Shown here piece after piece: positions 1 to 7,213 of a stretch of DNA of 43,969 nucleotides (positions are counted from its first letter, which is position 1; each line of letters opens with the position of its first letter). A program made the translations under genes and the position numbers. The stretch spans positions 1-43,969 of IMG/VR virus record IMGVR_UViG_3300046451_001604. One strand, 5' to 3'. The stretch is from a virus. A model generated the notes under the pieces. The model did no database searches. It saw nothing but the letters and a program-made list of their open reading frames with translations, and was not told the DNA's origin.

Positions 1-3
1 TTA

Positions 4-204
4 ATGGGAATAGAGAATGAAAACTATATTTGGGAACCAATTAAACACATTGATAATGTGCGAATACAAATCCTAGAAGAAGAAATAGAGTATTATAGGA
101 CTCTAATTCAACCACATGATTGTGGTCATATTCATACTACCATAAGTTTTTTAGAGCAAAGAATAAAAAATCTTGCTGGTGGTAAAAGGGAATTCCCTTT
201 CTAA
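4..204 (+). CDS. Small conserved phage protein, unknown function (start uncertain)
   Basis: A 66-residue acidic, helix-rich protein with no signal peptide or membrane segment. The central segment HDCGHIHTTISFLEQRI resembles short conserved proteins of marine T4-like phages; that is recollection, not a search result. The codon before the ATG is TTA, not a stop, and only three bases of the window lie upstream. The real start could therefore be outside the window, and no ribosome binding site can be judged. The coding end contains a perfect 16-base palindrome. Function unknown. Confidence 0.55.
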   Translation: MGIENENYIWEPIKHIDNVRIQILEEEIEYYRTLIQPHDCGHIHTTISFLEQRIKNLAGGKREFPF

Positions 205-210
205 TATTAG
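185..210. other. Two adjacent perfect palindromes at a gene end
   Basis: AAAGGGAATTCCCTTT (185-200) is directly followed by CTAATATTAG (201-210). They span the last codons and stop of the first gene. The first could form a stem in RNA only by sacrificing central pairs, and no U-tract follows, so it is a poor intrinsic terminator. It may be an mRNA 3'-end structure or chance. Confidence 0.3.
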
Positions 211-235
211 GCCATTTTTCAACTTTGTGGTCAAG

Positions 236-243
236 TATAAATA
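236..243 (+). promoter_or_regulatory. T4-type late promoter box (TATAAATA)
   Basis: TATAAATA lies in the short gap before the gene at 311. This is the T4-type late -10 element. It sits 67 bases from the start codon, further than the other late boxes in the window (25-37 bases), and a better-placed sigma70-type promoter lies between it and the gene. Confidence 0.4.
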
Positions 244-256
244 ATTAAAATATAAG

Positions 257-285
257 TTGACAACTTAAACAAACTATGATACAAT
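257..285 (+). promoter_or_regulatory. Sigma70-type promoter (early/middle)
   Basis: A -35 TTGACA (257-262) is followed 17 bases later by a -10 TACAAT (280-285). An extended -10 TG lies at 277-278. It sits 25 bases before the ATG at 311. The same layout occurs before gp32 and before the radical-SAM cassette. It looks like a host RNA polymerase promoter for the block of small genes that follows. Confidence 0.75.
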
Positions 286-310
286 TCAGTATATCATGAA
301 AGGAAACTAT

Positions 311-562
311 ATGCTAACGAAATCAGAACTAATTGAACAACTCCAAACTGGAGTTTATGAAGTAACATTTACAAAAGTAAATGGTGATAATCGTGTTATG
401 CCTTGCACTTTGATGGCAGATCACCTACCAGAGTTTGGCACTAAAAAAGAATCTGATCCTGTTGACACTGATCTAGATCGTATTTCAGTTTGGTGTACAG
501 ATGCTGACGCTTGGAGAGCATTTAAACCATCAAAACTCATTTCTTTTGAGCGGATGGTATGA
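311..562 (+). CDS. Small phage protein, DUF2693/SH3-like
   Basis: An 83-residue protein. The pattern VTFTKVNGDNRVMPCTL, then a charged loop, then SVWCTDADAWRAFKPSKL, resembles the small SH3-like phage family often annotated DUF2693. That assignment is from memory of the family pattern. ATG 311 was chosen over an upstream in-frame ATG at 296 because AAAGGAAA lies just before it at good spacing. The stop overlaps the next start as ATGA, so the two genes are probably translationally coupled. Molecular role unknown. Confidence 0.65.
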   Translation: MLTKSELIEQLQTGVYEVTFTKVNGDNRVMPCTLMADHLPEFGTKKESDPVDTDLDRISVWCTDADAWRAFKPSKLISFERMV

Positions 563-813
563 TTGTAATTGACCAATATATATTAAGCGCAATAGTCACT
601 ATTGCGCTTTTTATAGCCTATCGTCTAGGACTTAAATCGGCAGTTGAAAAAAACGATACTCTTAGAGTAGAAAGAATTGTTGATCATACCGTTGATAAAC
701 TTTGTGACGAAGGTTACGTTGTCTATAAGAAACATGATGACGGTGAGGTAGAATTGATTCAATTGCCAGAATGGATTTTAGAAAAAGAAGACTTGACTTT
801 CATTGAAAAATAG
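559..813 (+). CDS. Small membrane-anchored phage protein
   Basis: An 84-residue protein. Residues about 5-24 (DQYILSAIVTIALFIAYRLG) form one hydrophobic helix that should anchor it in the inner membrane. The remaining about 60 residues are charged and likely cytoplasmic. It overlaps the preceding gene as ATGA. The codons of the membrane helix contain a near-perfect terminator-like hairpin (585-612). Function unknown. Confidence 0.6.
   Translation: MIVIDQYILSAIVTIALFIAYRLGLKSAVEKNDTLRVERIVDHTVDKLCDEGYVVYKKHDDGEVELIQLPEWILEKEDLTFIEK
585..612 (+). terminator. Terminator-like hairpin inside a coding region
   Basis: AAGCGCAATAGT (585-596) and its exact reverse complement (598-609) are separated by one base. 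In RNA this gives roughly a 10-bp stem with a small loop, followed by T609-T612. It has the shape of an intrinsic terminator but lies about ten codons into the gene at 559. If it works, it would attenuate transcription from the promoter at 257-285 unless translating ribosomes cover it. Confidence 0.4.
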
Positions 814-850
814 TTTAGGGTTATGAAAATAATCACTAGGAGTGAACCAC

Positions 851-1957
851 ATGGCACAATCAAAAAAAAGAAAAACTTTCTCTAGAAAAACTAAAACTGG
901 CTTTGCTGCCGCGCCGACTGATAACTTTCAACACTTCAATGACTATATAAGGATAGAAGTGGATAGGAAAGATATTGCCATAAAAATAAAAAACCATGTG
1001 AAGAAGTCTTTATCTAAGGAAGATGCTAAAATTGCATTACAAGCACCAGAATGGGCAATCAGTCAATCTCCTGGTTTAGCAGCAACCATTGCATGGGCAG
1101 AACTACAATTAGAATTTCCTACTTGGTGGAACGCTGAAAAGGTTCTCACAAAACAAGTTAATGAAATTCTGCGTCTTGGCAAGCGTAAACTTTTAAATAA
1201 AACTGATAATATTGGAGTTGTTACGACTCCGAGAAAATCTCCAGCAGAAATTATTAAAGAGCGCACTAGTGATTTTATTGGTGGTATTGAAATTATTATT
1301 GATAATTGGAAAGACGAAAAAGATTTCTCCATTTATAGTGAAATGAAAAAACACGATGTGCCTTACATTACAGCCAAAACAACGTATGATCATTACGTCC
1401 CATTAAAAGATGAATTAGACGAATTAGTAAACAAAAAAACTCCTGATCTTGTTGAGGGATATTCATCTATGAAAGTGAGCGACCAGAAAAAATATTTAAA
1501 GTTCGTAGATAATATTCTTACTGACATTGAAAAATATATGACAGCAAAGAAAGCAACTCGTAAGACACGTAAGCCTGTAGTAAAATCTGCTGAAAAACAA
1601 GTAGCGAAAATTCAATACTTAAAGGACTCTGTAGAATTTAAACTAGCGTCTATTAATCCTTCATCTTTGATTGGAGCGATGCGAGTTTATTTATTCAATG
1701 TAAAGACTAGGGCATTAACCGAATTGGTTTGCGAAAAGAGTTGTGGTTTTGAGGTAAAAGGGACAACTCTTCAAGGTGTTGATCTTGCGGCATCAAGAGT
1801 TACAAAATTGCGTAAACCAGAGGTCTTTATTCCAATGGTACTTAAAAAGACTTCAAACCAGATAAACAAAGAGTGGTCTAGTCTTACCACAAAAACAACT
1901 ATCGCAAATGGTAGGATTAATAAAGATACCATAATTTTAAGGGCAATGAATAAATGA
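851..1957 (+). CDS. Conserved T4-like phage protein, unknown function
   Basis: A 368-residue, Lys-rich soluble protein. The N-terminus is strongly basic (KKRKTFSRKTK). The middle is predicted helical, with a basic linker near KKATRKTRKPVVK. The C-terminal third (QVAKIQYLKDSVEFKL, INPSSLIGAMRVYLFNVKTR) resembles a protein common in marine T4-like phages; that is recollection. ATG 851 is preferred over an in-frame GTG at 842 because AGGAG (838-842) is spaced correctly for it. The stop overlaps the gp33-like gene. The basic character suggests nucleic-acid contact, but no motif proves it. Confidence 0.65.
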   Translation: MAQSKKRKTFSRKTKTGFAAAPTDNFQHFNDYIRIEVDRKDIAIKIKNHVKKSLSKEDAKIALQAPEWAISQSPGLAATIAWAELQLEFPTWWNAEKVLTKQVNEILRLGKRKLLNKTDNIGVVTTPRKSPAEIIKERTSDFIGGIEIIIDNWKDEKDFSIYSEMKKHDVPYITAKTTYDHYVPLKDELDELVNKKTPDLVEGYSSMKVSDQKKYLKFVDNILTDIEKYMTAKKATRKTRKPVVKSAEKQVAKIQYLKDSVEFKLASINPSSLIGAMRVYLFNVKTRALTELVCEKSCGFEVKGTTLQGVDLAASRVTKLRKPEVFIPMVLKKTSNQINKEWSSLTTKTTIANGRINKDTIILRAMNK

Positions 1958-2184
1958 TAGACAAAAGTTTTATGAACAGAGCAAAATTTAGCAAACTGAT
2001 TGAGGAACAAGTAATTGATAAAAAACTAGGTTATATTGATGCGGTTGTTGAGGTGTGCGGTATAACCAAACTTGAACCAGAAGATGTGAGCAAATTTATC
2101 TCACCAGTAATAAAGGAAAAGATTGAGGCCGAAGCAATGAGTCTTAATTTTTTACCTAAACAGAATGAATTGATTTTTGAATGA
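1954..2184 (+). CDS. gp33: gp33-like late-transcription accessory protein
   Basis: A 76-residue helical protein. The pattern NRAKFSKLIEEQV, GYIDAVVEVC, LEPEDVSKFISPVIKEKIEAEAMSLNFL matches my recollection of marine T4-like gp33. In T4, gp33 bridges RNA polymerase and the sliding clamp to activate late transcription at TATAAATA boxes. The presence of such boxes in this window fits. It is shorter than T4 gp33 (112 residues). It starts within the stop of the previous gene (ATGA). An internal ATG at 1972 is an alternative start. The assignment rests on pattern only. Confidence 0.6.
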   Translation: MIDKSFMNRAKFSKLIEEQVIDKKLGYIDAVVEVCGITKLEPEDVSKFISPVIKEKIEAEAMSLNFLPKQNELIFE

Positions 2185-2354
2185 TACGGTGGTATGATTA
2201 TTTTGTTATTGCAATAACGTCAGTCCTTATATTTCCGTTTGCAATGATAATACTACCACCAATTATAAATCTAAATGCAGTTTTCCCTTTATATGCCTTT
2301 TGGTGGTTTTGGGAAATGTATTGTGATAAAAGACAGAGTATAGAAAATGTCTGA
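2181..2354 (+). CDS. Very small membrane protein
   Basis: A 57-residue ORF, missed by length cut-offs, that starts inside the stop of the gp33-like gene (ATGA). It has a basic start (MIRWYDY), a strongly hydrophobic stretch over residues 8-46 (one or two membrane passes), and a charged tail (CDKRQSIENV). It overlaps the next small ORF by eight bases. The chain of overlaps supports its being translated. Function unknown. Confidence 0.5.
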   Translation: MIRWYDYFVIAITSVLIFPFAMIILPPIINLNAVFPLYAFWWFWEMYCDKRQSIENV

Positions 2355-2478
2355 TAAAGAGATAAAAGAATTTATATTAATGTTTAAAGGAGTACTGCCA
2401 GACCCAGATAACTATCCAATGTCTTTTGAATATTACTACCAACTATACAAACATATAAAAGGAAATAAAAATGTTTGA
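2347..2478 (+). CDS. Very small conserved phage protein
   Basis: A 43-residue ORF. The core PDPDNYPMSFEYYYQLYKH resembles short proteins of marine T4-like phages that carry a PDPxNYPxxFxYY pattern (from memory). It overlaps both neighbours: its start lies in the end of the preceding membrane ORF and its stop lies inside the start of the next gene. Soluble; function unknown. Confidence 0.5.
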   Translation: MSDKEIKEFILMFKGVLPDPDNYPMSFEYYYQLYKHIKGNKNV

Positions 2479-2665
2479 ACTAATTATGATCACGATGCTC
2501 TTTCTAAATGATAATGAAGATTTCTTCACTGCTGGTGATGCAAATCGCGCAGCGGGTAAGACTTGGCAATATGTAGGAACGCAACCCGTCCCTAATGGTC
2601 ATGTTGCACTACCATCAGTGAATCCAGACACTGGTAAAGAGACCATTATTTTTCAGAGAAAATAA
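2471..2665 (+). CDS. Small conserved phage protein
   Basis: A 64-residue protein with a hydrophobic start (MFELIMITMLFL), then a soluble part containing GKTWQYVGTQPVPNGHVALP. AAAAGGAAA directly upstream is a good ribosome binding site. It is the last of the overlapping small genes before the gp32 promoter. No functional motif seen. Confidence 0.55.
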   Translation: MFELIMITMLFLNDNEDFFTAGDANRAAGKTWQYVGTQPVPNGHVALPSVNPDTGKETIIFQRK

Positions 2666-2679
2666 TCTGATAAATATGG

Positions 2680-2708
2680 TTGACACACACACAAAAATAT
2701 GATATAAT
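2680..2708 (+). promoter_or_regulatory. Sigma70-type promoter of gp32
   Basis: TTGACA (2680-2685), a 17-base spacer, then TATAAT (2703-2708) preceded by TG at 2700-2701 (extended -10). This is a consensus host-type promoter. A leader of about 50 bases follows, ending in TGGAGAAC before the gp32 ATG at 2765. Confidence 0.85.
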
Positions 2709-2764
2709 ACAGTTATACTAAAAAATATTACAGCAATAATTCAGCATATATGGAGAACTAAAAT

Positions 2765-3661
2765 ATGTCTTTTGCAAATCTAAAACGAAATCGTGGTCAG
2801 ATTGACCGATTAAGTGCTGCCGCAACAGCAACACAAACCACTACAAAATCTTATGTGGATGAACGCATGTGGAAACCCACTGTTGATAAACAGAATAATG
2901 GCTATGCTGTTATTCGTTTCTTGCCAGATGGGAAAGAAGGTTCTGAAGTACATTTTGTACGTTATTGGGATCATGCCTTTAAAGGTCCAACTGGTAAATG
3001 GTACATTGAGAAGTCTTTGACTTCAATTGAACAACAAGACCCTGTTGGTGAATACAATTCCAAACTTTGGAATAGTGGTATTGAATCTGATAAAGAAACA
3101 GCGCGGCGTCAAAAGCGGCGTCTGCATCATGTTTCAAATATTCTGGTAGTTTCTGATCCAGGAAATCCAGAAAATGAAGGCAAAGTTTTCATGTACCAAT
3201 ATGGTAAGAAAATCTTTGATAAACTTATGGATGCTTGGTCGCCAGAGTTTGCAGATGAAACACCTATGAATCCATTTTGTATGTGGGAAGGTGCAGATTT
3301 CAAACTTAAAATTCGTGATGTTGAAGGTTATCGTAATTACGATAAATCTGAATTTTCCTCAACTCGCGTATTATCAGAAAGTGATGAACGCTTGGAAGAA
3401 GTATATGACAAGTGTTACGATCTTTCAGAGTTTACTGATCCAGCAAACTATAAGTCTTATGCAGAACTAGAAACTAAGATGCGTAATGTTTTAGGTCAAA
3501 CTGAACCTCAACCGACAATGGCTCAAACTGCTTCATTGGGTGTGGAAAAGGCTCCAGCATTGGATGATAATATTCCAGACTATGCCGCGCCTAAAAAGAC
3601 AGAAGTAGATGGCGAAGATAATACTATGGATTACTTTGCAAGTCTAGTTAACGAAGACTAA
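2765..3661 (+). CDS. gp32: gp32 single-stranded DNA-binding protein
   Basis: A 298-residue protein with the T4 gp32 layout. An N-terminal basic cooperativity region (MSFANLKRNRGQIDRL) is followed by the core domain, including WKPTVDKQNNGYAVIRFLP and GKWYIEKSL, and an acidic C-terminus ending DYFASLVNED. It would coat ssDNA during replication, recombination and repair. The segment that in T4 carries the His/Cys zinc ligands reads SIEQQDPVGEYNSKLWN and has no cysteine, so structural zinc is probably absent. The stop overlaps the stop of the convergent gene on the other strand. Confidence 0.93.
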   Translation: MSFANLKRNRGQIDRLSAAATATQTTTKSYVDERMWKPTVDKQNNGYAVIRFLPDGKEGSEVHFVRYWDHAFKGPTGKWYIEKSLTSIEQQDPVGEYNSKLWNSGIESDKETARRQKRRLHHVSNILVVSDPGNPENEGKVFMYQYGKKIFDKLMDAWSPEFADETPMNPFCMWEGADFKLKIRDVEGYRNYDKSEFSSTRVLSESDERLEEVYDKCYDLSEFTDPANYKSYAELETKMRNVLGQTEPQPTMAQTASLGVEKAPALDDNIPDYAAPKKTEVDGEDNTMDYFASLVNED

Positions 3662-5670
3662 TTTCCATAATGAGGAAATGCCCAGCGCAGTGCATTGTCT
3701 GCTGCGCTGGTCAACACCCCACCATTTAGATTGGTAGTATTCTGTTGAACATTTGATGATGTTGAATTATCCATAATTACTGCACCACTTGGATGTGGAA
3801 CTCTATTATTATCAATCAAAACTCTATTTGCTATTGCTGCTTGTTCCAATTCACGCGAAGTAGGTAGAACAGCATTAAGTCTATTTGCTATTGCTGCTTG
3901 TTCCAATTCACGCGAAGTAGGTAGAACAGCAGTCATCTCTTCAATTTTTTCCTTTGTACCTAGAGACCACTTTAAAAAAGTATCTCTCATATCAGTTACA
4001 CCACCTGCTAAATTGGTATCAAATCCGAATAAGCCAGTTGTCATATCTGCCAACCCAGCAAAACTTTTTGTAATTCCAGCAGCAGCACCAACCATACCCA
4101 CTTCAATACTATCGGTAAGAGTTTGCGGTTTAAATGTTTTTAAAGCATCACCAGCACCAGTGACACCATCAAATACTGCCATACCAGCAGCAAGAACTTG
4201 TCCAGCAACTGGAACACCTCTGAGGAGACCACCTACTTTTGCAAACTTTGCAATGTTTGCAGACTCTGCCAGAGATAATGCACCTCCAGCAGTTTTACTT
4301 CCAAATTGAACACCTTTTTTACCACCACGATTCATATCATATACATCATCCATTCCAAAGCCAAACATATTTTTAAATCTTTGAAATTTACCTCGTTTTT
4401 TACCACCACCTTTACCATCAATATCAAAACCACCTAATCCCCCAGCACCTATTGCGGCGGTCAGTGCGATAAGTGCAGCAGTGTTCGCGAGTGTATTAAT
4501 CGCTTGAATCCCAGAAATAACAGCCCTTACTCCCGACATTGCCACCCCCAACAATCTCATAGGGCCACCCAACGCAATTATTGCTGCTGTTAATCCAAGC
4601 ATTTCTGCGATGCCAAACTCTTTACCCATAAACTCAGTTATTTTATCTCTCAATGGTCCAAGACCTAAATTCTGTACTGTATCTTCAAAAAATATTTTTG
4701 TATCTTTCCACAGGGTTGTCATACCATCAAGTGCTGTTTGAAGAGATGGAAATGCTGTAAGCATTTGACTAACAGTTTCTTTCAAGACACCAAAAGCACC
4801 CCCTTCAGCAAAAGCACCACCGATTGATTTTAAAGCACTAGTCATTGTTTCACCAAATATAGGCAAACCAAAAAGTTCTTCTGATTTTTTGTTGACAGCA
4901 TCAAGTATACTGAAACCAGGATCAATACCTAACTGATCTCTAAATCTTGCTACTAAAAATGCAACAGCACCGCCAGCGAGAACTGTCGCTAAAATTGCTC
5001 CAGTAAACCCACCAAACCCTTGCATAATTTCAGATATATTTGCTAGGTTTCCAAGCATTCCACCTTGTCTATTTCCAGACCGCATGACCCCTTTTTTGCC
5101 TAGTGCGCCATCAACCTTTTTTCTATCACGTTTTTCTTCAATATCATCAAGCCTTGACATCTGTTGATTTGCAAGAAATTTAGAAAACATAGAAACTAAA
5201 TTAGACATACTTTTGCCTATGTCTCTAACTTCACTCATTAGTTTTGGATCAGTACCTTTACCAAAAAACCTTCCGAATAAACTTCCAAAGAAACCAAAGA
5301 AACCACCAAATAATTTTTTAGTTCCTTCCCATGTGGCTTTTAGGCTATCTCTTACAGATGTAAATGCTTTTATAAATGGAGCAGTAAGAGTTATTGCAAG
5401 GGCTTTGAACGGTGCTGTAATGGAGTTTGTTAAGTTCATCGCTAATGTTTTAGGCATCATTGTCAATGATTTTGCCATATCAGTAAGACTTTTCAAACCA
5501 GGAATTCGTATTCCACCATTCATTTTTTGAACAGATTTTTCTAAATTAGTGAAACCCTTTTTGATTTCATCAAGAGTTGACTTATTCAACTCCATGGTTT
5601 TGAAATTAATGTCAGCAATATCCTTGCTGTTTATTTCTCTAACCTCATTTACTGTTGTTCCAAATGCCAT
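3658..5670 (-). CDS. Tape-measure-like tail protein (gp29 analogue)
   Basis: A 670-residue protein with a helical N-terminus (about residues 15-60). Long hydrophobic Gly/Ala/Phe-rich segments follow (GFFGFFGSLFGRFFG, GFTGAILATVLAGGAVAFLV, MLGLTAAIIALGGPMRLLG). The composition is typical of tape-measure proteins, which set tail length. Neighbours fit: it follows a gp26-type hub gene and a small ORF that seem linked by frameshift, the classic order upstream of tape measures. CTAGGAATAAAAA before the ATG gives an AGGA ribosome binding site. Near the C-terminus, 17 residues (AVLPTSRELEQAAIANR) are repeated in tandem. No clear T4 gp29 signature was recognised, so the name is by context. Confidence 0.6.
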   Translation of the reverse strand: MAFGTTVNEVREINSKDIADINFKTMELNKSTLDEIKKGFTNLEKSVQKMNGGIRIPGLKSLTDMAKSLTMMPKTLAMNLTNSITAPFKALAITLTAPFIKAFTSVRDSLKATWEGTKKLFGGFFGFFGSLFGRFFGKGTDPKLMSEVRDIGKSMSNLVSMFSKFLANQQMSRLDDIEEKRDRKKVDGALGKKGVMRSGNRQGGMLGNLANISEIMQGFGGFTGAILATVLAGGAVAFLVARFRDQLGIDPGFSILDAVNKKSEELFGLPIFGETMTSALKSIGGAFAEGGAFGVLKETVSQMLTAFPSLQTALDGMTTLWKDTKIFFEDTVQNLGLGPLRDKITEFMGKEFGIAEMLGLTAAIIALGGPMRLLGVAMSGVRAVISGIQAINTLANTAALIALTAAIGAGGLGGFDIDGKGGGKKRGKFQRFKNMFGFGMDDVYDMNRGGKKGVQFGSKTAGGALSLAESANIAKFAKVGGLLRGVPVAGQVLAAGMAVFDGVTGAGDALKTFKPQTLTDSIEVGMVGAAAGITKSFAGLADMTTGLFGFDTNLAGGVTDMRDTFLKWSLGTKEKIEEMTAVLPTSRELEQAAIANRLNAVLPTSRELEQAAIANRVLIDNNRVPHPSGAVIMDNSTSSNVQQNTTNLNGGVLTSAADNALRWAFPHYGN
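3824..3931. repeat. Tandem direct repeat in the tape-measure-like gene
   Basis: A 51-base segment at 3824-3874 is repeated exactly at 3881-3931 (period 57 bases, in frame, 19 residues). The perfect identity suggests a recent duplication. Confidence 0.95.
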
Positions 5671-5679
5671 TTTTTATTC

Positions 5680-5841
5680 CTAGTTATTTTGTTGCAATCT
5701 TATTCTATCATTTTCCGCTTCAACATGCTGTATTAATAATGTAATGTATACTTCTCTTTCCCACGGCATCATATTATCAAGTTCTGTTAATGAATATTTG
5801 TGGTCTTGCATTAATTGAAAATTGGTCTTATAATGGCTCAT
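5680..5841 (-). CDS. Small tail gene, probably expressed by -1 frameshift from the hub gene
   Basis: A 53-residue ORF from the first ATG: MSHYKTNFQLMQDHKYSL, then LDNMMPWEREVYITLLIQHV. The reading frame is open further upstream and joins the end of the gp26-type gene at an eight-T run (5867-5874). A -1 slip there adds LIALSHDNL before this ATG and makes a 297-residue fusion. No ribosome binding site precedes the ATG, whereas the next gene has one. The position between a hub/chaperone-like gene and the tape-measure-like gene matches G/G-T-type tail assembly chaperones. Role inferred. Confidence 0.65.
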   Translation of the reverse strand: MSHYKTNFQLMQDHKYSLTELDNMMPWEREVYITLLIQHVEAENDRIRLQQNN

Positions 5842-5864
5842 TAAGTTATCATGAGAAAGAGCAA

Positions 5865-6572
5865 TTAAAAAAAATCATCTAATCCTTCCAAAGTATACTC
5901 GTTTACATGCTTACATCTTAGACAATTAAAATTAACTGTTTCGGATAATTTTGGCATAGTTTGAATCCATTCTTTTACTTTATCAAACTGACTTGCAGAT
6001 AAAGACCCAATAAACTCTTGAATTTCATCCTGACTTTCATCAGCAAGATCAAATCTTTCAGCAGTAGTCTCCAAAACCTTCATACATTTACCTATCATTT
6101 GAAATGTTTTTATCGTGTCACTTGCCGTTTCGGTTGCGTCTGCGTCCATAATAGATTTGAAGTTGGGGTATCCCATATGTAAAGTCATATCATCTGTTAT
6201 TTTTATTTCTTTATTTGAAGTTTGTTTTGTCACTTCAATTGATGATAAATCAATTGATATAGGGTTGTCTGCCTCACATTCACTACATTTTATCGTCACT
6301 TCAGTATTTTCCCCTACGGATTTTGATCTCAATTTTAAAAACATATACTCAATATCAAACGATGTTAGTTTACTTTGATCTATATCCCCTTCTATACATG
6401 CCATAATTGTATCAACAATAGCATTTACAGTTGCTTTTTTATCCTCAGATTCCATCGCTAACATCAAGATTTTTTCTTCTTTTACTAAGTACGGTCTGAA
6501 TCTAACTTTTGTTTTGCTTGATGGTACTGTCAATTCATATTTTGGTACATCATTTAACTTTGGTAATGCCAT
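5865..6572 (-). CDS. gp26: gp26/gp51-type baseplate hub protein
   Basis: A 235-residue protein. The start MALPKLNDVPKYELTVPS, then RFRPYLVKEEKILMLAMES and FDIEYMFLKLRSKSVGE, match the T4_baseplate family used for gp26/gp51 in marine T4-like phages (from memory). Two CxxC knuckles, CSEC near residue 97 and CLRC near residue 221, could bind one zinc. It acts in assembly of the central baseplate hub. The gene ends in a T8 run at its stop and appears to frameshift into the next small ORF. It abuts the tail-tube-type gene upstream. gp26 versus gp51 cannot be decided here. Confidence 0.75.
   Translation of the reverse strand: MALPKLNDVPKYELTVPSSKTKVRFRPYLVKEEKILMLAMESEDKKATVNAIVDTIMACIEGDIDQSKLTSFDIEYMFLKLRSKSVGENTEVTIKCSECEADNPISIDLSSIEVTKQTSNKEIKITDDMTLHMGYPNFKSIMDADATETASDTIKTFQMIGKCMKVLETTAERFDLADESQDEIQEFIGSLSASQFDKVKEWIQTMPKLSETVNFNCLRCKHVNEYTLEGLDDFF
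5867..5874 (-). promoter_or_regulatory. Candidate -1 programmed frameshift site (T8)
   Basis: On the minus strand the hub gene ends GAT GAT TTT TTT TAA. The heptamer T TTT TTT immediately before the stop fits the X XXY YYZ slippery rule. After a -1 slip the ribosome reads TTA ATT GCT CTT and continues for 62 codons to the TAG at 5680-5682. I did not identify a firm stimulatory hairpin or pseudoknot downstream. Confidence 0.55.
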
Positions 6573-7213
6573 TATTTACTTCTCCAATTTGTATAAGTCA
6601 AAGATAGACTCACTTCAACAAGTCCATCCACATCGTTTGATAATTCAATTGATCCCATTGAAGTTGGGAATGCTCTTTCTAAAACACAAGTATAAACTGG
6701 TTTTAGATCATTTTTATGTAACCCATTCATTCCAGGAATACTTAATGGGGTATTAGCATTTAAAATGCGTTCATTCGCAGGATTATTGTTTATTTGTTTT
6801 ATTCCTGTTGATCCTGAATTTTTAGCAAGTTGATGTATTACAACTTCTTTACCGTATCCACTTGTAGAATTTCTTCCAATTTTATAACCTAACTCATATG
6901 ATTCATTATTAACCGCCAAGTTCATCCAACTTTCAATATATTTTTTTATATTATAATCGTTTGTTACATGAAAGGTTAGGTTTACATCATCAGTTACGAA
7001 TGTGTTTGCTACCTTTTCTGTTACTATTCCTATTACTCTATCTGTTGTGGAAATTTGGCGAGATGGGAGATTCACACGACTGCAAAATAGATTTAAATCT
7101 TCCGACGAAATATTATTACCTGAAATTCTTGGTAGTTCTACATGAAATAGATTTGATCTTGCTATACCTTTTGCAATTGCACTTTTAAATTTTTCTATAC
7201 TATATGCTTCCAT
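6572..7213 (-). CDS. Tail-tube-fold protein (gp54/gp19 family)
   Basis: A 213-residue protein. The N-terminus IAKGIARSNLFHVELP and C-terminus ERAFPTSMGSIELS and SLSLTYTNW parallel T4 gp19 (RPNLFQVEI, WPTNVGELQL, FEVTLALDYW). The gp19 fold builds the tail tube and is shared by gp54, which starts the tube on the baseplate. The tube gene itself is normally beside the sheath gene, which is not seen here. Given the baseplate neighbours, a gp54-type initiator is more likely. It is shorter than T4 gp54 (320 residues). It overlaps both neighbours by one base. Confidence 0.75.
   Translation of the reverse strand: MEAYSIEKFKSAIAKGIARSNLFHVELPRISGNNISSEDLNLFCSRVNLPSRQISTTDRVIGIVTEKVANTFVTDDVNLTFHVTNDYNIKKYIESWMNLAVNNESYELGYKIGRNSTSGYGKEVVIHQLAKNSGSTGIKQINNNPANERILNANTPLSIPGMNGLHKNDLKPVYTCVLERAFPTSMGSIELSNDVDGLVEVSLSLTYTNWRSK

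Noticed and set aside
5213-5530. A 105-codon plus-strand ORF
   Set aside because: It is a shadow of the tape-measure-like gene on the other strand; no promoter or ribosome binding site.
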